Shown here: positions 10,218-23,163 of the stretch, piece by piece
How positions within the stretch are numbered: position 1 is the stretch's first letter
How the letters are laid out: every line of letters begins with the position of its first letter
Source of the DNA: Calamus simplicifolius
Taxonomy: Eukaryota; Streptophyta; Magnoliopsida; Arecales; Arecaceae
Assembly (NCBI GenBank): GCA_900491605.1
Contig: UESW01003900.1
Coordinates: 2,069,962 to 2,133,961 of the forward strand
Length of the DNA stretch: 64,000 bases
Reading direction: 5' to 3'
Translations under genes and position numbers: made by a program
Notes under the pieces: model-generated
Told to the model about the DNA's origin: nothing
Database searches by the model: none
Seen by the model: only the letters and a program-made list of their open reading frames with translations

Positions 10218-11145
10218 TTATTTTAAAGGGACAGCTCCGCGAGCGTGAAGTTTCTTAATGGTACCTGGTGGGAACCGTTCAGGCCTAAGCCTAACCATGA
10301 CATAATCCCCTACACCGAACTCTTTGGCTCTTCTTGAGTTAGCCAGTCTTTTATAAGTTTCATTACTTAGATTTATTTTCTGGCTAATGTCCTTATGTAA
10401 GTCTTTGATATGTTGTGCAAATGCTTGTGCGGACTCTGAGACTCGTGTGTAGAGGGGTAAAGGAATTAGATCAAGTGGACGATTAGGCTTGTACCCATGG
10501 ACTATCTCAAATGGACTCTTGCCCGTGGACCTGTTCACTGAGCTATTATAGGCAAACTCTGCACGAGGCAGTAATAAATCCCACGTCCCTAGGTGTTCGC
10601 CTACAAGGCACCTAAGAAGGTTTCCTAGACTACGGTTCACCACTTCAGTTTGCCCATCGTTTGGAGGTGAAAGGCTGCGAAAAATTAAGTTTGGTCCTAA
10701 CAGATGCCATAGCGTTTTCCAAAAGTAGCTGGTGAACCTAACATCCCTATCAGAAACAATGGTCTTAGGTAGGCCATAGAGCTTGACCACGCTGTCTAAG
10801 AAAAGTCGGGCTACCCTAGACGCGTCAAAGGTTTGCGAACAAGGGATGAAATGAGCCATCTTAGAGAACCTATCGACCACTACAAAGATGGAGTCGTGCT
10901 TCTTCTGGGTTTTAGGTAATCCTAGAATGAAGTCCATACTGAGGTCTTTCCAAGGACGATCAGGCACTGGCAAAGGAGTATATAGACCGGTGTTCTGCTT
11001 CTGCTATTTTGCAACGGCACAAGTTCGACATCCGGGCTATTATCAGGGCAACGAGCCTTTTTAATCTTGGCCAGTAAAATTGGTCCTCTATCGCTAGAAT
11101 AGTCTTATCTCTTCCAAAATGACCAGCTAATCCCCCAGCATGCAT
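10218..11145 (-). pseudogene. integrase zinc-binding and catalytic domains
   Basis: The upstream part holds the remains of the HHCC finger (GHFGRDKT and FYWPRL, with the Cys pair in a shifted frame near 11020-11050). The catalytic core is one open frame from 10973: SMDFILGLP with the first Asp, IVSDRDVRF with the second Asp, and GQTEVVNRS with the Glu, giving a complete DDE triad. A GPY-like end follows (VMVRLRPERFPPGTIKKL). The core alone is readable, but the protein as a whole is frameshifted from RNase H and from the chromodomain. Confidence 0.85.
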
Positions 11146-11359
11146 TCCCAGACTAGAAATTCTCTAAGTGACGTCCTAGGGATACAAAGTCTATTGCCCC
11201 TAAAATGGTAACCATCCTGGATGGTATAATCTCCATTGGTACTGGATGGCCCTAGCTGAAGGATCTTATAAATTTTACCAAAGTCATGACATGTCTCATA
11301 CTCATCTTTTATCCGATCGAATCCTATAACTTCGGTGCTAACAGTACTCAACAACAAAG

Positions 11360-11742
11360 ACTTACGGCTTAGGGCATCTGCTACCTTATTTTCTATACCG
11401 GCACGGTGTTTCAGGACAAAAGTGTATGCCTGAATGTATTCAACCCATTTGTCGTGCCTAGAATTTAGCTTCTTTTGGGAGTTCAGAAATCGAGTGCCTC
11501 ATGATCAGAAAATAAGACAAACTCCTGCGGTAGTAAGTAATGTCTCCAATACTTAAGGCTTGTACTACCGCATAGAATTCCTTATCATAGGTGGAATATC
11601 TAAGTTTAGCTTCATTTAGTTTTTCACTAAAGAAAGCTATGGGATGATTTTCTTGGCTTAACACTCCACCTATATTACTCCGACACGTCGCACACAACCT
11701 CAAACACCTTAGAAAAGTCTGGAAGTCTAAGTATGGGTGCAT
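11360..11742 (-). pseudogene. RNase H remnant
   Basis: Frame reads IGGVLSQENHPIAFFSEKLN and LRYSTYDKEFYAVVQAL, the standard RNase H segment behind gypsy reverse transcriptase. It is damaged by frame changes at both ends. Confidence 0.75.
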
Positions 11743-11763
11743 GAGTCATCCTATCCTTAAGCT

Positions 11764-12879
11764 CTAGGAAGGCCTTATTAGCTGACTTAGTCCACTCAAA
11801 TTACCCTTCCTAATACAATCAGTGATGGGTGCGACGATGGTGCTAAATCCCCTAATGAATCTCCTGTAAAAGGTTGCTAGGCCATGGAAGCTGCAGACAT
11901 CATGGACGTTCATGGGTACCGGCCACTCTACGACCGACCTAACCTTTTCAGGATCCGCTGAAAGACCTTCTGGGGTTACCACAAAACCTAGAAAGATAAC
12001 CCTATGCGTCATGAAATCACACTTCTTAAGGTTTGCATATAGGCTATTCTCTCTAAGGGTCTGACAGATTAATCTGAGATGGTTAAGATGGTCCTCTTTG
12101 GTCTTGCTATAAATTAATATATCATCAAAATACCACTAAGAATTTTTTTGTGTACTCTTTCAGGACCTGGGTCATGATTCTCATGAATGTGCTAGGTGCG
12201 TTTGACAGCCCAAAAGGCATCACGACCCACTCAAATAGACCATCTCTAGTCTTAAATGCAGTCTTCCACTCATCCCCTGGTCTAATTCTAACTGATGGTA
12301 GCCACTCTTAAGGTCTATTTTGGAAAAGATAGTGGCACCCGCCATCATGTCCAACATGTCATCTAGTCTGGGGATAGGGAACCTATACTTGATAGTGATT
12401 TTGTTGATGGCCCTACTGTCCATGCACATTCTTAGGTACCATCCTTCTTAGGGTTAATAGTGCAGGAACTGCACAAGGACTTAAGCTTTCCCTAATGAAA
12501 CCTTTCCTAAGTAATTCTCCCACTTGTTTTTGTAGTTCTTGATGCTCAGTGGGGTTCATCCTATAATGGGGAAGGTTTGGGAGGGTGGATCCTGGGATCA
12601 GGTCAATGGCATGTTGGATGTGTCTCAGGGTGGTAACTGATCAGGCAATTCTTTAGGGAAGACATCCTTAAACTCCTCTAGGATCTCAATTACTTCTGGG
12701 GGTTGTTCCTTTTGGACTGATTCATAGATCTCTTTAGTGGTCAAAATCCAAACAGGATTACCCTTAGTGATGTCCTTTTCTAATTCCTTAGCTTTAATTA
12801 GATTAACTTTTGGCTTGCTATCCTTAAGGTTGCTAGATCCTTTCTTGATTGGGTCCCTAGGTGGAGTTGGATGTATCAC
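11764..12879 (-). pseudogene. reverse transcriptase remnant
   Basis: Pieces in order on the minus strand: a linker ending FKDVFPKELPDQLPP; CMDSRAINKITIKYRFPIPRLDD; FSKIDLKSGYHQ; the catalytic box as YFDDILIYSKTKED near 12100-12137; and the thumb segment IFLGFVVTPEGLSADPEKV with FYRRFI. At least three frame changes and a premature stop separate them. The enzyme would have copied the element RNA. Confidence 0.85.
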
Positions 12880-13279
12880 ATACTTGTTCCATTGTGTTTA
12901 AAAGAGCAGATGTTGGATCGACCAAACAAGGTGGCATCGTGATCGTCAAGCCAAGGTCGACCTAATATAATACTATTAACATCCATAGGAATTACATCGC
13001 ACCAGACCTTTTCCTCATAATTTTGTAATTTGATTAGCATTTGCATATGGACTTGATTGGGATAGAGGTGGAATCTACCCATGAGACCTTATAGGGACTA
13101 GGATGGGGAACTATGGTCAATCCTAATGACTTAACTGTATTGGTAGAGACGGCATTGACACAACTCCCGCTATCCACTATGATCTTGAGCACCTTATCCC
13201 CTATCTTAATAAAAGTCCGTAGGATGTTAGTCCTACGCCAATCTTTCTGGTCCTTAGTTTGAGTTGGGTCAAGATACAT
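12876..13279 (-). pseudogene. aspartic protease remnant
   Basis: Reads IKIGDKVLKIIVDSGSCVNAVS with the catalytic DSGS box, then after a frame change VNSIILGRPWLDDHDA, the second conserved protease motif. An acidic linker lies upstream (13280-13470). Confidence 0.8.
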
Positions 13280-13440
13280 CTAACCACTCCTAGTAAGTCT
13301 TCAGACTCAAATATTTCCTCCTCTCCATCGTACTCATCTATCATATGGGTATCAGCCTCATAGACCTCTCCCTCAGGCTCAACTAGGGACTCGGATTCAG
13401 TCTCAGGTAACTCATCTATATTAAGGGATTGACTGGGCAC

Positions 13441-14542
13441 TGATTGATCATATGTCCCGGTTTGTTGCATCTAAAGCATTTGATCTGGGGTTGGAATTTC
13501 TTTGGACCTCTACAGATTTGCCCTTATCCTCTCTCTGGGGTATAAGGGTACTATTCTGGGGTCGACTCAACTCAGTTCGGCTTGTATTGGGTCGGCTAGT
13601 ATTGGGTTGACTCGAGAAAGCCTGACGGGGGTCTGAGTACTGGGTAGGTTTGGGACAACTAGGATAGGCCTGGCTAGATCCTGGATATGGGCTAGGGCTC
13701 TTGGTAGCCTCTGATCTACGATAGGATGGCCCTCTCTGAAAACGTTCATAATCCCTAGCAACTTGGTAAGCTTCTTCTAAATCGTGTACCCTTCTTAGGT
13801 AGAGTTCTCTTTGAATATCTGCTCTCAGGCCATGCCTAAACTTGGATAGGGTGACTTCCTCAGACTGAACGATATTATATACTCTTGGAATATAGCAATG
13901 TATATTCATTCACAGTTTTACTACCCTGAATTAATCCCTTCAATAGGCTCTGTTCATACGATGTGGGGACATAATTGGACCTAAGTCTAGCCTTCATGGC
14001 ATGCCAGGTGACTATGGGGTCTCTTCCCTCTAATAATTGCCTTCGCTCTAAAGTGGCCCAGTATAACCTAGCCTATCGTACTAACTTAAGCTTGGCAAAC
14101 TTAAACTTATGCTCTTCAGACATATCATACCAGTCAAAGTATCGGTTCATCCCTTCCTCCTAATCTAGGTAGTCCTTAGGGTTCATAGAGCCATCGAAAG
14201 TAGGTGCTTCAAGTCTGACACTTCTAAGAGCTTTTCTTCTTGGTCTACTACTTCATGATTGGGTCTCCTAGGAAGGACATCTAGGATTGGATCAGGTCGA
14301 AGTGATCTCCTAGGGTTTGGCCTTATGTAGAGGTTAAGCTGTTGGGCTCTCCTAGGATGAGGTGGGGTCTCATGATCAGACTCAGTGTGGGACTCACGGG
14401 CTTCCTCTAAGATGCCCAACCTAGTTTCGACTTGATCAAACCTGGACCCTAATCTAGCCTCATATTGCTTGATGTCTTGGTTCATTCGAGCTAGTTGTTC
14501 AGTGAAGATCCTTAAGTAATCATCAATGTTTTGATTAGCCAT
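13441..14542 (-). pseudogene. Gag remnant with CCHC zinc knuckle
   Basis: Starts at the ATG at 14542 (MANQNIDDYLRIFTEQL, coiled-coil-like). The matrix/capsid core is broken by stops between about 13910 and 14180. The end (LSKFRHGLRADIQRELYLR and EEAYQVARDYERFQ) is readable. An intact knuckle C-FR-C-NKPG-H-MINQ-C lies at about 13440-13485 in a third frame. Confidence 0.8.
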
Positions 14543-15301
14543 GGGTTCAACCTATAATGGAGGTGGTGACGAACGAAAAGATGCTCCTGATCTAATGCAC
14601 ATGCAAGCACAATCAAGCATACTAGACTCAGACTGACTTAGACTACGGTATGCTAGACCTAATCATCCAGAGTAAAGGATTTGGCTTAATGCAAGCCAAT
14701 CTAACAGTAACTCTTCAATTGGCCAGTTGGAACAGGTGAAAGGGGGGAGGCTCGTTCCGCAAATTGTAGGTGCCTAATTAAAATAACCTCAACACTCCGC
14801 TTAAGTCGTTTGATATTTAACCTCCCTTCTAGATACCAATTTCAGAGCACATGCCAAATTGATTTGTACTAGTCTCCTTCAGTACACTAAACCGACTGTT
14901 GGTGCCCTAGCCTTCTAGAGCAAATGTCAATTAAGTTGATACTCAGTTTTAGATTAGAGGCTTGGGATCGGAATGCACGGGTGGTTGTTTTGGGCCAAGG
15001 AAGGGGTCTCAATCCCTCCCTTATCTGACATCAATGAAAGCCCTTAAGAGTAATTTAATGCAGATGAATGACATGTAAAACACAAACCCTAATCCAGAAA
15101 TCGATAAATAGCAATAAATCTCAGAAAAAAAAAAATTTCCATAGATCGAATTAAATCCTCAAAAATTAACAAAAATACCTTCAATTATATCGAATCCAGA
15201 GAAATAATTTTGTAATTTTCTGATGTGTATGCAGGCAGAAACAATTCAATTAACAGATGATATACTCATGATAACGTGAATTAAAATTAAGCCCTAACTA
15301 T

Positions 15302-15313
15302 GCTCTGATACCA
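15302..15313 (-). other. primer-binding site, initiator tRNA-Met
   Basis: The minus strand reads TGGTATCAGAGC three bases inside the 5' LTR. This exactly complements the 3' end of plant initiator tRNA-Met. Confidence 0.9.
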
Positions 15314-15316
15314 AAC

Positions 15317-16523
15317 TGATGCAGGATCGATTCGCATGCAAGTAATTTTTTTTTAATGTTTAATGATTGCAGTTGATTATTCTTCCAAAGTAATAGCCTA
15401 AGAGGGATTCAGAAAATTCATAGTAAATCCGCACGCGAAACAGTTCCTAAAAAAATAAAGAAGAATGACCGCCGAGGCTAAAAAGCCCTGGTAGGACTTG
15501 TTCTCCTACAATAAAGTTACTAGTAGATTAAAGGGGTGTATCTGCAAGAGGGGAAAGATCAAAGTGTTGAAGGGGTTGCTCTGCCTGGCGGATGCCCCCT
15601 AGATGATTAAGCCTTGAGCCCATGGATCTGTAGCCAAGTATCCGCTGTTCTGGATAACGATCGCCTTGAATTCTGGATTCATGGCTATTGAGGGATCTGC
15701 AAGATCACCATACAAGGGTTAAAGAATCATAGAAAAATGTAGAATAGAGGCAAAAAGACAAGAAATGAGTAGAGAAAAGGAGAGGGCAGCCAAGATTTCT
15801 CCTGAAGACTTGGGATGTTGGCACGCGCAGGAGGAGGGAAACAAGAGCACCAGAGAACCAACTAACAAAATCACAATAACTCAAAACTTAGATTGATTGA
15901 TTAATAATAAAAGATACATCATTCATGCAAGAGGGTCTCTTTTATAGAGCAAGAGACTTGATGCCCAAGAAATATGGAAAGAGAGAAAAGAAAAAAAAAA
16001 GGCGCTCTAATCAAATTTGGCATGAAATCTGCAGCGTCCAGATAAGAAAGGTGATCTTCTAGATGCAATCAGCGGCAGCTGGATTTGGCATGAAATCTAT
16101 GGCGTCCAGATGAGGCAGGTGATCTTCTAGATATGATTGAGATGCAATCAGCGGCAGCTTAATTTGGTATGAAATCGGCATCGGTCAGATGAGAAAAATG
16201 ATCATCCAGATCGGAAAGGTTGCTTAATCTACTAGGTGGCATATGGGTTGCTTGAAGTAGGTGTGGCACCAACTTGAATTTAGCAGCTGCTCTGTCTGAC
16301 TGTGATGGCCTTATCTTCTGCTCCAATACTGATGTCTCCTCTTGTAAGCTGATGAACTTACTACAAGACACCTGAACTGGATATGACTCAATTTAGAATA
16401 AAATGAACTGGACGGGACTCAAAATAAACTAAACTTTATTTCCCAACTCAAGACTTGAATCATAACTAATCAGATATCCATAAATGGTTAAGAATCCTCT
16501 GCTTGATCCTGGTGCCCGCACCA
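15317..16523 (-). repeat. 5' LTR of the chromovirus (1207 bp)
   Basis: Pairs with 8595-9811 and is followed by the second tggca. Its TATA box on the minus strand is at 15939-15946. Substitutions and small indels between the two LTRs are visible throughout, so the insertion is not recent. Confidence 0.92.
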
Positions 16524-16528
16524 TGGCA

Positions 16529-19500
16529 TAGGCTTGCCTTAACCCTTCCTAATCAGGATAATTCAGCAAACAGAATAGAGTGAGGCAAAAGTAATTGGCA
16601 GCCAACATATAAGACCTGACCTTGGTAATCTCAAATTGAAGAATAAAATTTTTGATGTTGATGTCAAGGCATGCAATCAGAACTAGTTTTGATATTCTGG
16701 TAGTTGCCAGGATGCAAAGGGACAAGTGGAAGAGGGACTCAAAGAGTGGAGGCCAACCTAGGGTACCAAACTATCAAGTAAATCCAAAATTATCAGCACT
16801 TGAGCTAACCCTATATTATCCTTAATCTGACTTCCATATTGATGGTTTGCTGTTGAAATTGGCATTGTGTAACCCTTAATATCTTCTTCACATTCTTGAT
16901 CAACTACTTGAGCTACCGTTGATGTGGCAGTTCGCCTTTTATGCCTTGGAGCTGTTGGTGCTCTAGTGCTTTGCCATTGATGTACATCTACATTATCTCC
17001 TAACTAGGAAATTGGATGATTTGGTCTACTCTTAATTTTTAATTGAAAAAATGTGATTAAAGGCTTGTAGAGATTTCGGCACCGCATCTAGTTTGTTCTG
17101 TATGCTAATCAACAAGATATTGCATTGTTCTAGTGTTCAAAAGATTCCCATCACTTTAATATCAAAATTGTTCTTGATGATCATATATTGGTTGGTAACC
17201 TAAGCTTTAATACTAAATTGATGTAAGTATCAAAGGGAAATGCATAAGTTGAAGTTGATAGGGTTTTAGGGTGCTAGGACTTGTATAGAGACTTGCTCCA
17301 ATTTCCCTTTAATTAAATGCATTAGTTGAAGTTGATAGGGTTTTAGGATATAATGGGTGATATAAAGACTTGCTCCAATTTTAATTTTAGACCTAGAGTT
17401 TTCAATAAAAGTGAACTAGAAAGTTAGTGGCTAGATGAAAAGACATCAATGACTATTATCTAATAGAGGGGCTATGAAGCTAGGCCATATATTGGTTTTT
17501 CAAAGATTAATGCAATGGACTAATCAAAATTAAGCACTTGCAGGAATTGTCTGGGAAACTTATGATACCTATATGAAGGGAAGTTCTATAGAAATAAAAC
17601 TATATTATTGATCAGTAATGATTAAAATAAAGATGGTTTTGGACTTAAGAAAATAATAAGTGAGAACAAAAAGGTAAAGGAAAGGGACAAGATGGAACAG
17701 GACTCTCACAGGGACCTAGGAATGACCCCTAGGGTTGAAAGCTTTATGCCTTTTTTACAGCATCACACTACAGGAGGAAAGAAAATACTGCTTCTGCATA
17801 AAATCTGTTTTTAAATTTTACCTCAAAATTTAAAGAAAATAAAATTTTTAATGGGACTCTTGGAGTCCCTAAAATACCTTTATAATGTGTGGTTAACATC
17901 CACAGTTGCTACAGCCCGTATAGACCTCTTTGGATAGTACCATTAGAGCAACTAGACATTTCAAGCCATAAAATAAAACATGAGATCTTTCAGTCTCAGC
18001 TGTTGATTCGGAACCCAGAGAAAACTCGAAACAACCACAAGTAAATGGAGAGTACAGCAAATTGACAACTAAAATTAAATCTAGTAGAAGTCCCTAAGTA
18101 GTACAGCTTGGATCTCTATCAATTATAGATTAATATTTTCTATCATTATTTTGCTTTTTCTAATCAGCCTTGTAACCTCTAGTGGCACATTATCTTTTAG
18201 TTGGGCACTTCTGTAAAATGTGCTTTATGTGGACAAAAAGAAATGAGCAGCAAAAACAGTATATAAAAGGTGTTTTAGCTTGTAAACTCGTTTTTATGTA
18301 GTACAACTTCTCTTATGCTAATAAAAATATTGTTTGCTTGTTAAAATCACCTTGAAGAAAGCCATTCTATACTTGGTGAGTCAGACAAAGAAATATTTTT
18401 AGCATCCTACAAGGGCTTAAAGGTCTATATGTGCACCAATATGGGACTAGAAAATAAACTTACCTTTCTTTCTTGCATAATAAGTTTCCCTAGAAATAGT
18501 AAAATGTTGATCTAAACGTAATATACGTAGTGCTACTACTGTGACATATTATTCATAAATTACTAACAGCTACTGTAATTCTGAAAAATATATCACTTAG
18601 GTGGTGAAGTGAGATTATGTTGTTATATCTTGATCTTGAAGATAAAGGAGTGAATCTCCATAGCTTGTCTACTTATTCCTGAGCTCACAAAACATATGAG
18701 GGATCATGCTTTCTTTGATTGTTGTGAAAATAAAAGAAATGAAAGTTTGTGGGAGAGGAATCTTCTTTTTGTGTGTTTGGTACTGAAAAAGAAATTCTAG
18801 GGGGTAACAGAAAACAAAGGACCAATTTTTTCTCTGACAAGACTGATTTCTTTTATTCTCTAAAATGTAGTGATTTTGAAAGGAAAGGACAATGAGGCTA
18901 GCGGTTCTTGCCTCCATACATAACTATATTGAGCATTCTTACAACTCATCCATTTCCTATCAAAACAGTTGGCAATTTAAGCAAGCACACAGCTTGCCAG
19001 GGGTGAGAGGGATCTCATATAGCTTTTGGTTGCATAAATAGATTATTGTTTCTTCTTAAAACAAGATGCCTTCAATGTTCTATGCATGTATTGTTGAAGT
19101 TGTGCAAACAGCAATGCTTATACAGGTTTCACGTGGTACTTCATATAGGTGAAGCCTAGGTAATAGTTAGTTTTATATATAGATGAATAGATAGGCTAGA
19201 ATGTGTTCTGTCAAAGGAATATTGCATGACATATATCTGATCGTGTTTCCAAAATCCAATCAAATTATGTAGTGGCAGAGCAATCTGAAGCAATCAAAAT
19301 CCAAACAAATTTTTCCAGAAGCAACCTGAAGCCAAGAGCCTTTAGTTTCATCAACTTTTCCACCGATTGTTGCATGGTCTCTTTCAAGAATATCCTCTGA
19401 ATGGTATCTTAAGGTTGTGCCTTTGTATATGCCAGATCTATCATGAAGAGTCTATTAGCTGCAGCCCAACTTTTGCCTAGTCAATTCGTTACTTAATGCC

Positions 19501-19730
19501 TGCCATTGCTACTACATCTTTGTCTATCCTATCCAAGGAAATTTAATATTTTGCTGCGCTTGAAAACTTCACAAATTAATGCCACAATGTGAAATCTCTG
19601 TAAATCGTCTGGCATCAATTTATTAGTGTTCATCATTCCTAGTTTTCTGTAGTATTTGAGCCATATGGAGCGACCATTGCTTGAGACCTCAGTTGTATCC
19701 CTTGTTATCATCATTTTAATTTTGTTGCAG
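16529..19730. other. AT-rich DNA without a recognised gene
   Basis: No long reading frame or recognisable domain. A partial direct duplication is present: a ~33-bp phrase containing agttgaagttgatagggtt recurs at about 17239 and 17313, followed in both copies by gacttgctccaattt. Otherwise nothing distinct was seen. Confidence 0.5.
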
Positions 19731-19805
19731 GTTTCTATGAGACCAGGGTTGCATATTACTCTTGGAGGGGGGGCCCTGAATATGGGTTTGCATCCATTCT
19801 TGATT
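19731..19805 (+). other. exon-like segment of unknown gene
   Basis: A T-rich tract ending ttttgttgcag (19720-19730) is followed by about 75 bases readable as FYETRVAYYSWRGGPEYGF plus ASILDW. A donor-like gtaaac follows. The acceptor, open frame and donor together look like an internal exon. I do not recognise the protein and see no convincing partner exon nearby, so this may be an exon of a large-intron gene, a gene fragment or chance. Confidence 0.3.
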
Positions 19806-20239
19806 GGTAAACTTCTCGGTCAGTTTTCATTGTACTATTATTTTGGCCACCATCAATTGCTGTTTTTGCCCTGGAAATGAGAATAACAATAAGAACTGGT
19901 TTGCATATTATGAATTTGTCATGAATTATGTAAATTTGATATTTTGCACCATTATGCTGTGCTGTAATTGCAATTGACTCGAGCGCTGCAATGGGACTGA
20001 TGAAACTGATAAAAAATAAATGTAGTATGTTATGTTGACGATAGAAAGGCATGGCATGAGAACTTAAAACCCTTCTATTTTCCTTTTCATGCTATATTAT
20101 TTTGGCTTCAGTGAAATTGGGAATTTGCTCGACCCAGAATGAGCCTATTGACATATGGTCTGAATATATTCAAAGGATGGATGTGTCTAGCATTTTTGTC
20201 TAAAAGACAGGTGAACTTATTCTAACCAGCCTTTATATG
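19806..20239. other. AT-rich DNA, nothing recognised
   Basis: No domain or repeat seen. Ends at the target duplication agaac (20240-20244) of the next element. Confidence 0.4.
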
Positions 20240-20244
20240 AGAAC

Positions 20245-21732
20245 TGATGGCGCCAAGTCACCTTCTTCAAACGTCGGGGAAAACGGACGTCTCGCCCCGG
20301 GAAGTCCTGCAAGAAAAGTCCCCAAGGACCGGTGGCACCGGTGGGGACCCTCCGACGATCAAGTCAGTGGCTTGGGTTCAGACAAAGAACCACCCCCCCG
20401 CGAAGGGAAGCTGAGGCAGTTAGGGTTTTGAGCAGGGAGGAAAAAGCTCTCTAAAACCAGAGGTTGAATCCGGCCTACCTCCTCCATATCTCTCTTTTTA
20501 CCTGTCTAAAAACCGTCCTGTGCAGCTTCGGAAGACCTTTCTTTTGTACTGTTTTTGATGGACGTAGCTGGGCTCCTATTACTAGAGGCGGCGAGTCGTA
20601 CATCCTAGCAAGGCGTAGTGGCGCACAGTGGCATGCAATGCGCCAAACATCGTTATGAGACGTGACCCTCCGTACCGGCGCACATTTTAAAGGAGTACGA
20701 AATGGTACCACGGCAAGGCACAGCCATGTGCCGGAGATCATGCGTGAGCACCGTACGTGCTGACAGTTGCTGTTTTCTTTGGCGGTTGAATAGCATGTCG
20801 ACCATGCACCCTGAGGCCAGTAGGACCCCGGGGTTAGGAAGCGATGACCCCACCCCGACCCCGAGGGAGTGCCGGGGGTGGGGAAATGGCCGCTCACCCC
20901 GGGGCTGGTAGGGGCCCCGGGGTTAGGAAACGATGACCCCACCCCGACCCCGAGGGGGTGGGGGTGGGGAAATGGCCGCTCACCCCGGGGCTGGTAGGGG
21001 CCCCGGGGTTAGGAAACGATGACCCCACCCCGACCCCAAGGGGGTGCCGGGGGTGGGGAAATGGCCGCTCACCCCGGGGCTGGTAGGGGCCCCGGGGTTA
21101 GGAAACGATGACCCCACCCCGACCCCGAGGGGGTGCCGGGGGTGGGGAAATGGCCGCTCACCCCGGGGCTGGTAGGGGCCCCGGGGTTAGGAAACGATGA
21201 CCCCACCCCGACCCCGAGGGGGTGCCGGGGGTGGGGAAATGGCCGCTCACCCCGGGGCTGGTAGGGGCCCCGGGGTTAGGAAACGATGACCCCACCCCGA
21301 CCCCGAGGGGGTGCCGGGGGTGGGGAAATGGCCGCTCACCCCGGGGCTGGTAGGGGCCCCGGGGTTAGGAAACGATGACCCCACCCCGACCCCGAGGGGG
21401 TGCCGGGGGTGGGGAAATGGCCGCTCACCCCGGGGCTGGTAGGGGCCCCGGGGTTAGGAAACGATGACCCCACCCCGACCCCGAGGGGGTGCCGGGGGTG
21501 GGGAAATGGCGCTCACCCCGGGGCTGGTAGGGGCCCCGGGGTTAGGAAACGATGACCCCACCCCGACCCCGAGGGGGTGCCGGGGGTGGGGAAATGGCCG
21601 CTCACCCCGGGGCTGGTAGGGGCCCCGGGGTTAGGAAACGATGACCCCACCCCGACCCCGAGGGGGTGCCGGGGGTGGGGAAATGGCTGACGGCCGTTAC
21701 CTTGCCTGATGACGTTGGGATCAGTCATATCA
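20245..21732 (-). repeat. 3' LTR of the Tat element (1488 bp)
   Basis: Pairs with 31915-33394, with only scattered single differences and small indels. On the minus strand the LTR starts TGATATGACTG; the 89-bp minisatellite lies in its first half (U3). A purine-rich cgagggggcatc (minus strand, 21733-21744) just inside is the polypurine tract. Confidence 0.95.
20827..21690. repeat. 89-bp GC-rich minisatellite in 3' LTR, 10 copies
   Basis: Units begin near 20827, 20911, 21000, 21089, 21178, 21267, 21356, 21445, 21533 and 21622. Each contains the palindrome ggccccgggg(cc), three G-runs (ggggg-tgcc-ggggg-t-gggg) and three C-runs (cccc-a-cccc-ga-cccc). Most units are identical. The second unit is shorter (ggtgggggtgggg). 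Confidence 0.9.
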
Positions 21733-22228
21733 GATGCCCCCTCGCCCCTGGGGCGAAGCGGGTCCCACCGCTGAGGCCCAAGGGGCGTTCTCCACGTGGC
21801 TGATCCCTAGCCTTGTTCCTTATGCGGACGGTACGGGGATGCAAAGAGACGGCCTTCCGTATCACGCCAGCCATGATCGTCCTCGAAAGTGAGGATCGAC
21901 TCTTCGAAGTCCGCGCGGAAAGGTGCGTAATGATTTCTTCCTATTACGGCGATATCAACGGGGGCCCCACCATTGGTCGGGGGCGCATCGCGCCGCGCGC
22001 TGGGCATTCCTCGAGGCGAGCCAGCGTATGGCGAAGGGCCGCGTGGCCGACGGGACATGGCGGGATGTTTTGAAAACCCCTCAAAGCCAGGCGAGGGGGA
22101 AGGAACTGGCACCATACCACCCATCATCGTCTTCCTCTCTGCCTGTTCTAGCGCTCCTGCAACCTGCAAGCTCGCGTCCGATTTTCTGTTTCTCCAGGTC
22201 AGCTTCTTTCATCTTGATTCTTTTTTCA
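21733..22228 (+). other. leader region of the antisense gene
   Basis: GC-rich DNA between the 3' LTR and the first likely ATG of the antisense gene at 22229. It becomes pyrimidine-rich near 22120-22225 (ttttctgtttctccag). No TATA box is seen. Open frames here look like chance in GC-rich DNA. Confidence 0.4.
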
Positions 22229-23067
22229 TGAGTCTACCCTCTTGGACATCGGAGGACGGTTCTGAGGACCGTCCTCCCTCTGTAGGGCCCCAAACCCCTT
22301 CTCCTTCTCCTCCAATCGAGTGGTCCTCTGATTCAGAGGACCACATTCCTTTGGCCCGGCGGCAGGCCGCCGGCGGAGCCGGCGGTGGAGCTGCCGGTGG
22401 AGTCTCGTTGAGGGGTCGTCGGCCGGGGGCCGGGACCTCCTCGAGGGTGGAGGAATCCCCAGGGGGGGTAGCCTCCTCGATGACACGTCGGATCTGGAAA
22501 GGATCCGGGCCCGTTATCGGATCCCTCAGGAGATCAAATTATTTCTTCCGACCCTGACGACCGGGTTATCTCCTCCCGACCCGGTCGCGTAGCTTTTTAC
22601 GAGGTCTGCCTACAGGTAGGCCTCCGTCCTCCTTTCCACCCTTTCTTTATCACGCTCCTTGACTTTTATTCCTTAACTCCCTCCCAGCTAGTCCCGAACT
22701 CCTGTCGGGTAATTAGCGCCTTCGTTATCCTTTGTCATCGCCTAGGTATTACCCCTAGGGTCAGTTTGTTCCGTAACTTTTATTCTCTTCGGGCCCAGAA
22801 GGGGTGGTGGGTGTTTCAGCCCCGACCCAATAGGGTCATAAACTCCTTTTGCCTTCATCGATTAAGGGGTGGAAACCCCGTTTCTTTTTGCTAATATCGA
22901 TCAAGTCCGGCCCCGGTGGGGGAACCCCGACCTCCGAGGGAACGTCGCGACCGTCCAGCCTGGGGACCGGGAGGCGATGGGGGCCTTGCTGACTGCCGAG
23001 ATTCCCCGGTACACCCTATTGCTAGGGGAGGAGAACTTCGAGTTGGCGGGCCTAATCTCCCATCGGG

Positions 23068-23163
23068 GTAAGTCCTCTTCGCACTTAGTTAGAATCCCGC
23101 TTCTCCCTTCCTTTTCTTTTTTTTTTTTTTTTTTTTGCTGAAAACTTGACTTGCATTGTGCAG
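23068..23163 (+). other. predicted intron 1 of the antisense gene
   Basis: Donor GTAAGT after CATCGGG, a long poly-T tract, and acceptor ttgtgcag. Removing it joins ELAGLISHR to AMKVPRAKLLKAIKKGV in one frame (phase 1). The sense is that of the antisense gene, not of pol. Confidence 0.65.

Larger units (their letters stand above)
8595..16523 (-). mobile_element. full-length decayed chromovirus (Ty3/gypsy with chromodomain)
   Basis: Two LTRs (8595-9811 and 15317-16523) in TG...CA form are bordered by the direct repeat tggca at 8590-8594 and 16524-16528. The coding strand is minus: gag lies next to the right (5') LTR and a chromodomain next to the left (3') LTR. A primer site for initiator tRNA-Met abuts the 5' LTR. 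All pol domains are recognisable in the order PR-RT-RNaseH-IN-chromodomain, broken by many stops and frameshifts. Clade within the chromoviruses is not determined. Confidence 0.93.

Noticed and set aside
20475..20942. 155-codon minus-strand open frame
   Set aside because: Lies in the Tat LTR and ends in the minisatellite translation; the equivalent frame in the other LTR is broken.
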